A stretch of DNA of 63,468 nucleotides from Rubripirellula sp. (lineage in GTDB: Bacteria > Planctomycetota > Planctomycetia > Pirellulales > Pirellulaceae), in contig JARGNK010000005.1 in assembly GCA_029213145.1 (NCBI GenBank), positions 51,294 through 114,761 of the forward strand, written 5' to 3'. Below are positions 53,888-63,190 of this stretch, one piece after another. The notes under the pieces are model-generated. The model did not search any database. It worked only from the letters and a program-made list of their open reading frames with translations, and had not been told where the DNA came from. Made by a program: the position numbers and the translations under genes. How positions within the stretch are numbered: the first letter of the stretch is position 1; each line of letters opens with the position of its first letter.

Positions 53888-54214
53888 ATGACGAAAAATC
53901 CTGATTCGCAGTCGCTACCATTGCGGGAGAAGGTTCTCCCGCAAACATCGTTGCGATTCTTTCTGGGATTGATCGGGATCAGCGCGGCGATCATGGTTGT
54001 TTTTCGCTTGGCCTTGGTTTCCGAAGTGTTGTGGGCGAAAGTCGTCGCCCTGTTGTTCGTGATGGCGACGACAAGTTTTTCTTTTTATGTGATTTTGTTT
54101 TTCTTCGCGGGGCTCTTTTCAGCTTCCACCAAACCGGTGCGTTCAGCACTCGCAAAAAATTCAGATTCGCAAAACCCGAGTGATACGCAATTTGGTGCGG
54201 GGGGCGAAAGCTAA
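53888..54214 (+). CDS. Small membrane protein of the ABC export module
   Basis: A 108-residue protein with two predicted helices (FFLGLIGISAAIMVVFRLALV and VVALLFVMATTSFSFYVILFFFAGLF) and polar termini. No known domain. Its stop TAA is directly followed by the GTG start of the next gene, so translation is coupled. It is probably a subunit or accessory of the ABC system. ATG 53888 is preferred to the TTG at 53870. Confidence 0.65.
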   Translation: MTKNPDSQSLPLREKVLPQTSLRFFLGLIGISAAIMVVFRLALVSEVLWAKVVALLFVMATTSFSFYVILFFFAGLFSASTKPVRSALAKNSDSQNPSDTQFGAGGES

Positions 54215-56425
54215 GTGGTTTCTTGGGTCAGCAGTATTCGCTATTTCGGGCCAATAGCGTCGTTGTTCATGGTTGCGACGTTGCTTGCTGAGTCTATTTC
54301 TCTTGGGATTTTGCCACCGCGGCCGGGAATCGCTGGGTATGTCGTCGACGTGGCAATTGAAACGGTTGGTGGAAACGGCTATCACCCGATTCACTTAACG
54401 GTGAGCCCCCAGGGAAGCCAGTTTGTTCGTGATCGTCGCTTGGATGTCACGATCACGCCGCGAAATGACTACTTAACAGATCTGGATTTTAGTTTTCGAA
54501 CAGAGATTGTCGTTCCGCAGGGAGCGACGACTTACCAGACGACGGTATTAGTACCGCAATATTGTGCATGGGACAGGCTAGGCGTTCGATTGTCGGAAGA
54601 TGGTGTCCCGGTTAAGTCAGGGGAACGGATTTTGCGGGTCAAGGACTTGCGCATTCGAGGCGCTAGTCAAGTTGAATCCGTGGGAATTGTGCTGGCTGCC
54701 GACGCAAATGTGCAGGATGCGGCTTGGAAGCGATTTCCAGATGCCCGAGTTTTGATGACACTCTTGGGAGATGGACCGATTTTGAAGGGCGAGGCCAAAC
54801 TCCCCGGCCGACTCTCGCATCAGGCATCCCAGGATTTTGCGAAGCAGTTGCAACCTGCCAAGGTGCAATTTCGTGTGTTGGAAGAAAATAAGTTAGATCA
54901 TCGTTGGCTCGCCCATTCACAGTTGGACATCCTTGTAATCGCAGCACCAATTCTTAAGCGGATTCAAGAGGAACAGCCTGCTGCGGCAAAGGCGATTCAA
55001 CAGTGGGTTGCTGCTGGTGGGAATCTTTGGGTCTATGCGAATTCCCTGGCACCGTTTGATTGGCTAGAGGCAGACGCGTTTCAGATCCCTGCAAGAAGCC
55101 TTGTTCCGGGAGAAACGGGATTGCGGGCCCAGTTGGATTTGAAATCGCCGAATGACACCTCACCGTTGGTTCTGAATGGGCTGATGGTAGCGAAGGAATC
55201 CCAAGTCTACAGCTATGCACGAAAAGAAGAGAAATTTCAACAACGTGGTGCGGTATTTGATGAGTTGAAAAAAGCGAAGCATCCCTTCGCGAAGATTAAG
55301 AAACCAGCGGAAATCACGGGGCAACTGCGAAGCGCGACTTACGGATTGGGTACCGTGATTACGATTTCTGACGAAGACCCTTTTCCCGGCTCGTTTCAGT
55401 TTTGGCGAACCTTGATTGGAATGCATGGGCCGAAACAGTTGGCGTGGACAGATCGTGTGGGGATTGATGTTCCGACGGGGGCTGACAAATACTGGATGTG
55501 GTTGATTCCGTCAGTCGGCCAGCCACCAGTCAACGCGTTCGTTTTCTTGAACACGGTCTTTGCGCTGATAGTCGGTCCAGTGTGCTACTTTTATTTTCGT
55601 CGGCGCGGGCGGTTGTATCTCTTGTACTTCATCGCGCCGCTGCTGGCGTTACTGATTACTCTCGGGATCTTTGGGTATGCCTTGATTTCCGATGGTGTGC
55701 AAACTCAGGTCCGTACAAGGCAAATAACTTGGGTCGATTCTGCGAGTGGATACCAATTGCAGCAAAACCGGCAAACCTATTTTGCGGCATCCGGTCGCGA
55801 AGAAGGGATTCGCTTGCCTGATGACGTTGCTCTCTATCCTGTTCAGTATTCATCAATTTATCGCGACGGTTACTACAATCGAGGAATGCGTGAGGTTGAA
55901 GCTGAGGTCGTTGAGGTGAATGACGATCGAGTACACCGTGGCGATTTTTTTCCTTCTCGCCGACAGGTTCAATACCTCACGTTAGCGGTGAACGAAGCGA
56001 TGGGGTGCGTTCGTTTTTCTGAGCAGGATTCGGCGGCGACGAACGAACTTGAGCTGAATTTCGAGAAGTTGTTGGTTCGAGATTTCAGTGGCAAGTATTG
56101 GATCGTCAGCAATTTGGCGGCTGGCGAGAGCCAGGTCATGCGGGCTACCGATCAGACAGCGTTGACTGAGCTTCTGGGTCCAACGGTGCTCCCATCAGAG
56201 GTTGAGGTGCCTAAGCTTCAACGAAGGAGTTATTTTGGCATTGGGATGGGAGGGCAAGTGCCGGGCGATGAGTTGAGCTTGTTGGAATCACGACTAGAGC
56301 TTTGGGCAGCGAGAATGCCCACCAGTTCTTTTTTGGGGATCGCTGAAGTGGAGCAAGGAAGGCTGGGGGTGGAAGATGTGCGAATCCTCGATAGCAGTCA
56401 TGTAATCATGGGGCGACTACCATGA
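54215..56425 (+). CDS. Large membrane protein with extracytoplasmic domain, ABC module
   Basis: A 736-residue protein starting at GTG directly after the previous stop. One N-terminal helix (FGPIASLFMVATLLAESISLGIL) and one hydrophobic hairpin near residues 435-490 (NAFVFLNTVFALIVGPVCYFYF and LYLLYFIAPLLALLITLGIFGYAL) border a large extracytoplasmic part. The middle (about 225-300) contains LDILVIAAPILKRIQ and AAAKAIQQWVAAGGNLWVYA, resembling the class I glutamine amidotransferase-like fold seen in DUF4350 or GldG-like proteins. It overlaps the ABC ATPase gene as ATGA. I infer a role as the substrate-facing subunit; identity unproven. Confidence 0.65.
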   Translation: MVSWVSSIRYFGPIASLFMVATLLAESISLGILPPRPGIAGYVVDVAIETVGGNGYHPIHLTVSPQGSQFVRDRRLDVTITPRNDYLTDLDFSFRTEIVVPQGATTYQTTVLVPQYCAWDRLGVRLSEDGVPVKSGERILRVKDLRIRGASQVESVGIVLAADANVQDAAWKRFPDARVLMTLLGDGPILKGEAKLPGRLSHQASQDFAKQLQPAKVQFRVLEENKLDHRWLAHSQLDILVIAAPILKRIQEEQPAAAKAIQQWVAAGGNLWVYANSLAPFDWLEADAFQIPARSLVPGETGLRAQLDLKSPNDTSPLVLNGLMVAKESQVYSYARKEEKFQQRGAVFDELKKAKHPFAKIKKPAEITGQLRSATYGLGTVITISDEDPFPGSFQFWRTLIGMHGPKQLAWTDRVGIDVPTGADKYWMWLIPSVGQPPVNAFVFLNTVFALIVGPVCYFYFRRRGRLYLLYFIAPLLALLITLGIFGYALISDGVQTQVRTRQITWVDSASGYQLQQNRQTYFAASGREEGIRLPDDVALYPVQYSSIYRDGYYNRGMREVEAEVVEVNDDRVHRGDFFPSRRQVQYLTLAVNEAMGCVRFSEQDSAATNELELNFEKLLVRDFSGKYWIVSNLAAGESQVMRATDQTALTELLGPTVLPSEVEVPKLQRRSYFGIGMGGQVPGDELSLLESRLELWAARMPTSSFLGIAEVEQGRLGVEDVRILDSSHVIMGRLP

Positions 56426-57387
56426 TTCCTGAGAGCCCCGCTTTATCTTGGGATGGTCCGGTCATTGAATTGCAGAACTTGTGTCGCAATTTTGGTGAGA
56501 CGCGTGCCGTCGATCATGTTTCTTTCACTGTGCCACGTGGGAGTGTGTTTGGGTATATCGGTCCCAATGGCGCCGGCAAAACAACGAGTATGCGGATTCT
56601 GGCGACTCTCGGTTTACCGACGTCCGGTGAGGCTTTGGTGGAGGGTCTGTCAGCCATCAATGATCCGGAACGTGTGCGGAGTCGCCTCGGTTTTATGCCA
56701 GACAGTTTTGGAACCTATGCTGACACCAACTGTGCGGAGTACTTAGATTTTTTCGCCCGCGCTCAGGGGCTGATTGGACGTGAGCGGACGCGTCGATTGC
56801 GTTGGGTGATGGACTTTACCGGGTTGAGGGGATTAGCGAACAAGCCGATTCGTGGATTGAGCAAGGGAATGCGGCAGCGACTTTGCTTAGGCCGTGCCCT
56901 GGTGCACGATCCCGCTGTGTTGATCTTGGACGAACCAGCTGCCGGTTTGGACCCTCGCGCCCGCATCGATTTGCGGCGGATCATTCGGTCCTTGGCAGCG
57001 GAAAACAAGACAATTCTGATTAGCAGTCACATCCTGACGGAATTGTCTGAGATGTGTGACCGCGTTGGGATCATTGAACAAGGCAAATTGCTTGCCACGG
57101 GAACGTTCGAGGAGATTCGCGGGACACTCAAGCAGAATCGTGAGATTGTGATCCGGGTGGCAGGCGAGACCGATGATGCAATGCGAAGTTTGCAATCATT
57201 CGAGGATGTTGAAGTTTTGTCTTCGGAGGGACACAAAATTCATTTCACAATCCATGGTGGAGACCAGCGTCAGATGGATTTGTTGCGGAGCTTGATCGGG
57301 GCGGGTATTGAATTGCTTGAGTACTCATCGAGAGATGACTCACTGGAAGACGTTTTCCTGCAGATTACCGAGGGACGCGTGCAGTGA
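56422..57387 (+). CDS. ABC transporter ATP-binding protein
   Basis: A 321-residue ATPase. Walker A GPNGAGKT at residues 47-54, Q-loop region GFMPDSFG, signature LSKGMRQRL (in place of LSGGQ), Walker B AVLILDEPAAGLDP and H-loop ILISSHIL. The C-terminal 100 residues fit the extra domain of exporter/gliding-type ATPases. Start ATG overlaps the upstream stop (ATGA); its stop overlaps the permease start (GTGA). Energises the adjacent permease. Confidence 0.95.
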   Translation: MIPESPALSWDGPVIELQNLCRNFGETRAVDHVSFTVPRGSVFGYIGPNGAGKTTSMRILATLGLPTSGEALVEGLSAINDPERVRSRLGFMPDSFGTYADTNCAEYLDFFARAQGLIGRERTRRLRWVMDFTGLRGLANKPIRGLSKGMRQRLCLGRALVHDPAVLILDEPAAGLDPRARIDLRRIIRSLAAENKTILISSHILTELSEMCDRVGIIEQGKLLATGTFEEIRGTLKQNREIVIRVAGETDDAMRSLQSFEDVEVLSSEGHKIHFTIHGGDQRQMDLLRSLIGAGIELLEYSSRDDSLEDVFLQITEGRVQ

Positions 57388-59018
57388 GTGACCACCCCGA
57401 GAAAGCGTTGGCGATAGACAAGAATGGTTTGAGTAAGTCGGATCAGAACGGCGATGTCTGCGGGGATGCTGAGGCTGAGTTTCCCTATCATTGGCTGGCG
57501 CTTGATGTTGAGCGGGACGGATTTTGGGGGAAGGTCGATCACGCGAGTCGACGGGTTGCGGAGTGGTTCAATCCCATTTTGGTGAAGGAGGCTCGCCAGT
57601 CACTGAAGAGTCGTCAGTTCATCATTACATTTTTTCTGTTGCTCATCGCCTCTTGTTTTTGGACGGTGTTTGGGGTCATCGTGAATGCACCGAATGTGTA
57701 TTACGTACCGACCGGTGATGCGATGATCTATGGATATTATTTTGTCTTGGCGATTCCCCTCATCGGTATGGTGCCTCTGGCGGCACAACGTTCTTTAGCA
57801 GCTGAAATTGATGAGCAAACTTTTGAAATGTTGGTCATCACAAAACTGAGTTCGATGCGAATCGTGATGGGCAAACTCAACAGCGCGATGCTGCAGATGT
57901 TGATCTATTTTGCCGCTATCGTGCCTTGCCTCGCTTTTACGTATTTGCTCCGTGGGATTGATCTGCTAACCATCACCACCTTGATCGTCGTCATTTTTTT
58001 CACCGCTTTGGTGGTGACGGCTGCAGCTTTGATGATGGCGACTTTGACCGAAAAACGTGCAGGGCAAACGTTGGCCCTGCTTGCGACGATCTTCGTGGTT
58101 TTCATTGCCGAGATTTGGTGCGCTGCCTTTTGCTTGGATGCGATCTTGCGGCGGGGTGTCGACAGCGAAGAATTAGTGTTGACGGGGTTATTTGTCATCG
58201 TCGGCCTGTCCTGTGTCGCCTTATTCGTGAAAGTTGCGGCCTCTCGAATCGCACCAGTGACAGAGAATCGGTCAACGGGCCTCCGCTACCTCATGTTTCT
58301 TCAGCAATTGATTTGGGCTGGTTCGATTGGTTTGATCTTTCTTTTTCTTGATGGCGACGAGGACTTGGTGAGTATTGGCAATTTGGTCATCGGTACTTAT
58401 TGGCTGTTGATGGGTACCTTTATGTTGGCAGAATCACCTGAGTTAAGTCCCCGTGTGCAGCGAGGATTGCCTAGCACCTTCGCTGGGCGGGCAATTTTAA
58501 CGTGGTTCAATCCCGGGCCAGGAACTGGATTTGTATATGCGGTGGCGACGGGCACAGCGGGAATCACTGTGATGGCGTTGCTTGGGATGACAGCTGGAGG
58601 TCGAAGCAGTTCAGGTCAGTCGCTGTTGTTTGCGATGGTCATGGTTGGCTACCTGACAGGCTACTTGGGGATTGTTCGATTGCTCATGATCCCGCTGTCC
58701 CGTCGCTTGGGACGGGCTTTCACGCTGCCTGTCAGTATTCTTGCGAGTGTCTTGCTGCTCTCCTTGCTGCTGCCAAGCGTCATTTCCGTCGCGACCACTG
58801 GATCCACCGGCGGCTCTTACGCCGCAATTGATACGTTCAATTGGGCGTGGACGATTTCTGAGGCAATGGACCGGCGTTTTTCACCTAATCTCGCGGTGCT
58901 GATCCTGCTGGTGGGCGGCGTCATCGCATTGCTGAATCTTGCTTTCTTGTTTCGCGAATTTGATTACCGGCGGATTGCCGTACCTCAGCGCGTCCTGGAT
59001 GACAGCGCTGGGGAATAA
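57384..59018 (+). CDS. ABC transporter permease
   Basis: A 544-residue membrane protein with roughly twelve hydrophobic segments, starting at GTG overlapping the ATPase stop. The first segment lies near residue 75 (FIITFFLLLIASCFWTVFGVIV), preceded by NPILVKEARQSLKSRQF, an amphipathic stretch typical of ABC-2-type permeases. Later helices include VLAIPLIGMVPLAA, MLIYFAAIVPCLAFTYLL and LATIFVVFIAEIWCAAFCLD. No substrate is visible. With the three upstream genes it makes a four-gene module. Confidence 0.88.
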   Translation: MSDHPEKALAIDKNGLSKSDQNGDVCGDAEAEFPYHWLALDVERDGFWGKVDHASRRVAEWFNPILVKEARQSLKSRQFIITFFLLLIASCFWTVFGVIVNAPNVYYVPTGDAMIYGYYFVLAIPLIGMVPLAAQRSLAAEIDEQTFEMLVITKLSSMRIVMGKLNSAMLQMLIYFAAIVPCLAFTYLLRGIDLLTITTLIVVIFFTALVVTAAALMMATLTEKRAGQTLALLATIFVVFIAEIWCAAFCLDAILRRGVDSEELVLTGLFVIVGLSCVALFVKVAASRIAPVTENRSTGLRYLMFLQQLIWAGSIGLIFLFLDGDEDLVSIGNLVIGTYWLLMGTFMLAESPELSPRVQRGLPSTFAGRAILTWFNPGPGTGFVYAVATGTAGITVMALLGMTAGGRSSSGQSLLFAMVMVGYLTGYLGIVRLLMIPLSRRLGRAFTLPVSILASVLLLSLLLPSVISVATTGSTGGSYAAIDTFNWAWTISEAMDRRFSPNLAVLILLVGGVIALLNLAFLFREFDYRRIAVPQRVLDDSAGE

Positions 59019-59073
59019 ACGTCGGAACCAAATTCAGCTGACGCGTGCCCAATTTGCGAGCCTGTTTAGCGGA

Positions 59074-60603
59074 TCAATTTCGACTTTTTCCATTTTCGAT
59101 CAACTCCGCTAAACGTTGCTTCATTTTTTCGGCAATCCCCGGATGCTCTTTCATCACGGTACGGCTCTCGCTCGGATCTTCGGCGAGATTGTAGAGCTCG
59201 AACCGATTCACTGGGCGGCCTTGCAATCGGAGTCCCGTGTTCCGAGTCTTCTTGGAATCATGTCGCACTAATTTCCAATCTCCTACTCGAAAACCATAGT
59301 TTCCACCACGGCCGTTGTCTTGTTGGATTAGGTGATCCCGCCCTTTTGCATTGTCTTTGCCTAGCAGTGCGGCGGAGACGTTCATGCTATCCAAACAGCC
59401 ATCGCTGGGAAGATCAACGCCGGCTAGAGCTGCACAGCTCGCGGCCAAGTCGATTGTGCAGACGATTTCGTCAGAGACACCGGGGCTGATATGCCCGGTC
59501 CATCGGGTGATGAACGGGGTTCGCGTCCCGCCTTCGAAGACGTTGTACTTGCCGCCCTGGAAAGGTCCGGCCGCTTGGTGCTTCCCGATCTTTTCGATGG
59601 CGTCGTCTTTGTAGCCATCATCGAGCACAGGGCCGTTATCGCTGCAAAATACCACAAGTGTGTTTTCGGCTAACTTCAGGCGATCCAATGCATCGAGCAA
59701 CTGTCCAACGCACCAGTCAAGTTCAACGATAGCATCGCCGCGCGGTCCCAGTTTGGTCGCCCCCTGAAAACGTTCGTGGACCATCCGCGGAACATGAAGA
59801 TCGTGGGAGGAGAAGAATAAAAAGAACGGCTGGTCGCCATCTTCTTCGATCCATTTAATCGATTTCTCAACCCATTTGTCCGACAAGTCTTCGTCACGAA
59901 ACCGGGCGGCATTTCCGCCGGTGTAAAACCCAATCCGGCTGATTCCGTTATGGATCGTAGAGTTATGGCCGTGCGACCAATCCATCTTGAGCGTCTCTCG
60001 ATGAGTGAGGCCTGTTGGGTGATCCTCGCTTGGCTTCTTTTTGCCAACCCAGAGCGGATCGGCAGGGTCGAGATCCAAGACCCGGTGATCTTGAACGTAA
60101 ACTTGCGGGACGCGATCGTTGGTTGTTGGCAGCAAGAAGCAGTGGTCGAACCCGATTTCCAGCGGGCCTGGTTTCAACAAACCGTTCCAGTCCGGTTCGT
60201 CAACGCCCAACCCTAGATGCCATTTTCCAATGACTGCGGTGCGATATCCAGCTTGTTTCAGCAAGGAAGCAATGGTGGTCGTGCCAGCGGGAATGAGTGC
60301 GGGGCTGTTGGGCGGTGCGATGCCTGTCCCATCCTGGCGGAAGGCGTATGTACCGGTCAAAAAAGAGTAGCGAGTCGGTGTGCAAGTTGATGCACTGCAG
60401 TATCCACTGGTGAAACGCATTCCCTCAGCCGCTAGACGGTCGATGTGGGGCGTGCTGAGCTCGGTCGCGCCGTAACAGGAAACATCACCGTAACCCAAAT
60501 CATCGGCCATGATGACGATCACGTTGGGTTGAGTGTCAGCTGCGACGACCCAAACAAACGGCAGGAACAAAGAAAACAGCGGAAGCAAAGAACGCAGAAT
60601 CAT
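59074..60603 (-). CDS. Arylsulfatase-type sulfatase
   Basis: A 509-residue sulfatase. Signal peptide LLPLFSLFLPFVWVVAA, metal-binding MADDLGYGDVSCYG, and formylglycine motif CTPTR at residues 74-78 within SASTCTPTRYSFLTG. Further motifs: GKWHLGLG, FFLFFSSHDLHVPRM, LVVFCSDNGPVLDDGYK and the C-terminal LVRHDSKK. The ATG at 60603 starts the signal; an in-frame opening to 60750 only reads through the upstream repeats. It is convergent with the ABC permease. Substrate unknown. Confidence 0.92.
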   Translation of the reverse strand: MILRSLLPLFSLFLPFVWVVAADTQPNVIVIMADDLGYGDVSCYGATELSTPHIDRLAAEGMRFTSGYCSASTCTPTRYSFLTGTYAFRQDGTGIAPPNSPALIPAGTTTIASLLKQAGYRTAVIGKWHLGLGVDEPDWNGLLKPGPLEIGFDHCFLLPTTNDRVPQVYVQDHRVLDLDPADPLWVGKKKPSEDHPTGLTHRETLKMDWSHGHNSTIHNGISRIGFYTGGNAARFRDEDLSDKWVEKSIKWIEEDGDQPFFLFFSSHDLHVPRMVHERFQGATKLGPRGDAIVELDWCVGQLLDALDRLKLAENTLVVFCSDNGPVLDDGYKDDAIEKIGKHQAAGPFQGGKYNVFEGGTRTPFITRWTGHISPGVSDEIVCTIDLAASCAALAGVDLPSDGCLDSMNVSAALLGKDNAKGRDHLIQQDNGRGGNYGFRVGDWKLVRHDSKKTRNTGLRLQGRPVNRFELYNLAEDPSESRTVMKEHPGIAEKMKQRLAELIENGKSRN

Positions 60604-61023
60604 AAGTGGAATCCGACTATCAGGGATGGGAACATCACGCCCGCGGATTATAGCTGCCCGAATCGATGCACGCTTCCAGAATCTGGTCATCGATTTCACG
60701 GGGCCCGGTCGAGATGGGAGCGTGACATGGTCGAGATGGGAGCGTGACATGGTCGAGATGGGAGCGTGACACGGTCGCGACGCGAGGGTGACACCGTCGG
60801 CGGAGGTAACCCGCCAACGTGATGAGACTCTCCAAGCGATGGGGCTTGGTAGGCAATCTCACCTCATGAGCAGATTGACTTGCTCTATTTGGTGGCTGAC
60901 GTAACCAGATTCGGCAGAGGTTGACTTCGGGAAATATCCGCTCAAGACACGGACGCGATCGCAAATCTTGGGTTCGCATGGCGATCCAGAAGTGGTGATC
61001 ACCGGTGCCAACGATTACCAAGA
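60604..61023. other. Intergenic region holding a 22-bp repeat array
   Basis: About 420 bases between the sulfatase and the sensor kinase, both minus strand. Apart from the 22-bp repeats it contains no gene I can support. Promoter elements are not obvious. Confidence 0.5.
60707..60794. repeat. 22-bp tandem repeat, four units
   Basis: Four units at 60707, 60729, 60751 and 60773. Units one to three are identical except for the last base (they begin GGTCGAGATGGGAG and end GTGACAT or GTGACAC), and the fourth has several changes. The array lies 104-191 bases upstream of the sulfatase start; the 22-base period is close to two helical turns. Confidence 0.93.
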
Positions 61024-62853
61024 TCAAGTGGTCGTTGGTTGGGGTTCACTTTCTGTGCTGGCAGGGATGCCCAACTGCATCGGCTTTTGTTCTTGGAGTC
61101 TCCAGGGCAACACCACCCAGAACGAGCTGCCGCGTCCCAGTTCGCTTTCGAAGTCGACTTCACCACCGAGGAGTTTCGCTAATTCTTTGACGATCGAAAG
61201 CCCCAATCCAGTTCCCGCAAATTCTCGTGTCAAACCTTCGCCATCGAGTACCTTTCGGCTCTGCCGGAATTTTTGAAAGATGATTGGTTGATCTTCTTCG
61301 GCGATTCCCACTCCTGTGTCATGAACCAATAACCTGAATCGGCCATTTTCCATGTCAGAAACCTGCACCGTGATCATTCCCCCTTCAGGGGTGAATTTGA
61401 TCGCATTGCTAAGCAAGTTGTTGAGTATTTGTCCAAGCTTATTTGGATCTTGATAGGCCTTGGGCAGATTTTCAGGGACCTCCACTGACAACGAAATGTT
61501 CTTGTCCTCTGACAGAGATTGAATCATGTCGGCTTGGGCTGCAACGATGAGCCCGAGATCAATTTCGATGCAGTGGACATCCATTTTCCCGGCTTCGACT
61601 TTTGCCAGGTCGAGAATGTCATTGATCATTTCGAGTAGCAGCCGACCACTTTTTTGAATGTTCGATGCGTAGCGTCGTTGTTTATCATTCAGCGAATCGA
61701 TCCCTTGCAGGACTTCAGAGAATCCAATGATGCTATTCAGGGGAGTTCGTAGTTCGTGGCTCATATTGGCCAGGAAATCACTTTTCAAGCGGTTGGCTTC
61801 GTACAGTTGCAGGTTGAGTTGAGCAAGTTGGTCAACGCGGGCATCAAGTTCCTTATTGACCTCTTGGATCTGATCCTGCGTTTCGGTCAGGTGACGAAGC
61901 ATTCGGTTGAAAGCATCGGCGAGTTCACGAAACTCATCCTCCGTTTCGATGGTCGCTCTTTGGTTGGTATCACCGTGAGTAATCGCATCGCTTACGTCGC
62001 GCAAGTGATACATCGGGTACAGCACCAAGTAGCGAACGATGGCGTGCAAAACGAAGAGTGTCACCGCGACGATCAGCATGCCCAAGGCAACGACAATGGC
62101 GCGAATGGCAGTGGTTTGGTCGTGTGTTTGCTTGTAAGGCATCGTGACTTTGACGACTCGAAACGGATACTGTTCAGCTTGCAGCCGAGCATCCAAATCG
62201 GGATTGATCACGAATTTCCCGGACCCCCGTGGCGAATGGCAGGTCATGCATTCGACTTTGAAAAAGACCGGGGTGTAGTAAATGTAGCGATCCTCAACGG
62301 GGCCCTCTTCTGAATAGACTGGTGTTGCTAGGCTCGGCCCCAGTTGGCTCATTGGCTCATTTTCCGCGAGATTCATTGGTCGCGCTACATCGGGGCGATC
62401 TTCTGCGATTCTCGCTTCCAGTCGAATCCGAAAATCGTTGCGGAGTTCTTCGAGGCGTGATATTTCTTGCTGATCACTGGGTGGTGGGATGGCGGGTAGG
62501 TTGTCGAAGCCGTTTTCCGGTTCCTCCAACGCCAAAATTTCGTATTCGATGTCCTTGTCGAGATTTTCCATCAGTAAGGTGTCGCGGAGTCCCAGCATTT
62601 TTGCCCGCTTGAATTCCGCATCTTCATTTTCCAGGCCCTGGGACCAAATCGCATCCTCGTGAACCCTGAGAACTTCGGCGGCGCTGAAATCACGGGCCCG
62701 CGTCCGGGTTGTGTTTTTGACCAATTCGCGACCGAGCTTCTCGACAACCAAGAAGGCTCCGAACATCAAGATCATCAACGCGGAGCCAAAAAAGAGCAGG
62801 CATTTCCGCTCCAGGCTCATCGATGCGAACAGGCCTTTTAGAAGCCGAATCAT
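61024..62853 (-). CDS. Sensor histidine kinase with c-type haem domain
   Basis: A 609-residue membrane kinase. TM1 (about 18-38) and TM2 (about 251-276) border a periplasmic sensor of about 210 residues that holds CMTCH at 202-206, a c-type haem attachment motif, similar to DUF3365/Tll0287-like redox sensors. HAMP follows (about 277-330), then a coiled coil, HisKA with MSHELRTP (His at 366), N-box NNLLSNAIKF, G1 HDTGVGI and G2 GTGLGLSIVKEL. It ends soon after the ATPase domain, so no receiver domain. It likely senses redox state or a gas via haem and signals to an unlinked response regulator. The start ATG 62853 precedes a short cytoplasmic segment. Confidence 0.9.
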   Translation of the reverse strand: MIRLLKGLFASMSLERKCLLFFGSALMILMFGAFLVVEKLGRELVKNTTRTRARDFSAAEVLRVHEDAIWSQGLENEDAEFKRAKMLGLRDTLLMENLDKDIEYEILALEEPENGFDNLPAIPPPSDQQEISRLEELRNDFRIRLEARIAEDRPDVARPMNLAENEPMSQLGPSLATPVYSEEGPVEDRYIYYTPVFFKVECMTCHSPRGSGKFVINPDLDARLQAEQYPFRVVKVTMPYKQTHDQTTAIRAIVVALGMLIVAVTLFVLHAIVRYLVLYPMYHLRDVSDAITHGDTNQRATIETEDEFRELADAFNRMLRHLTETQDQIQEVNKELDARVDQLAQLNLQLYEANRLKSDFLANMSHELRTPLNSIIGFSEVLQGIDSLNDKQRRYASNIQKSGRLLLEMINDILDLAKVEAGKMDVHCIEIDLGLIVAAQADMIQSLSEDKNISLSVEVPENLPKAYQDPNKLGQILNNLLSNAIKFTPEGGMITVQVSDMENGRFRLLVHDTGVGIAEEDQPIIFQKFRQSRKVLDGEGLTREFAGTGLGLSIVKELAKLLGGEVDFESELGRGSSFWVVLPWRLQEQKPMQLGIPASTESEPQPTTT

Positions 62854-63096
62854 TGATCTTTTACCGGGAAAAACGGTGTCCGTGCGCGACGGGCGGCAAA
62901 TGGGCGAACTGGAGTTTGACGGATTTCGCTGATTGGCGGCAACCGAGCTTTTTTTGGCCTCGCCCCCTCCGTGAAGCGAGTCTTCCGGCGGGCTTTCAGC
63001 CAGGCATCGAATGTGTCTGCTCCGTCAGCATGCGTATTTTAGCCATCTATCGCTGCTTGCCGGCACAATTCTGGATAACTAGCATGGGGATCTCAG

Positions 63097-63120
63097 AATG
63101 GCCGTCCCGCAGCGGCCATT
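63097..63120 (+). other. 8-bp stem hairpin in leader of the Cys-rich gene
   Basis: AATGGCCG and CGGCCATT flank an 8-base loop. No U-rich run follows on either strand; it may shape the 5' leader of the following gene. Confidence 0.5.
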
Positions 63121-63157
63121 ATTGCTGACTTCTCTGTTCACCGATTTCTTTACCGAT

Positions 63158-63177
63158 CCACGGCTCTGCCGTGGGGG
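63158..63177 (+). promoter_or_regulatory. Hairpin overlapping a possible ribosome site
   Basis: CCACGGC and GCCGTGG form a perfect 7-bp stem with a 3-base loop (63158-63174). The 3' strand runs into GGGGGAG, the only purine-rich stretch before the ATG at 63191, so folding could hide the ribosome site. Confidence 0.4.
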
Positions 63178-63190
63178 AGTCCCTAACATT

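Larger units (their letters stand above)
62854..63190. other. Intergenic region with two hairpins
   Basis: About 340 bases between the divergent kinase and the last gene. Two perfect hairpins lie close to the latter's start (63097-63120 and 63158-63174), described separately. Otherwise no gene or repeat. Confidence 0.5.

Noticed and set aside
60707..60794. Possible CRISPR array or coding extension of the sulfatase
   Set aside because: There are no unique spacers, and the extended N-terminus read through the repeats precedes a good signal peptide, so ATG 60603 is the better start.
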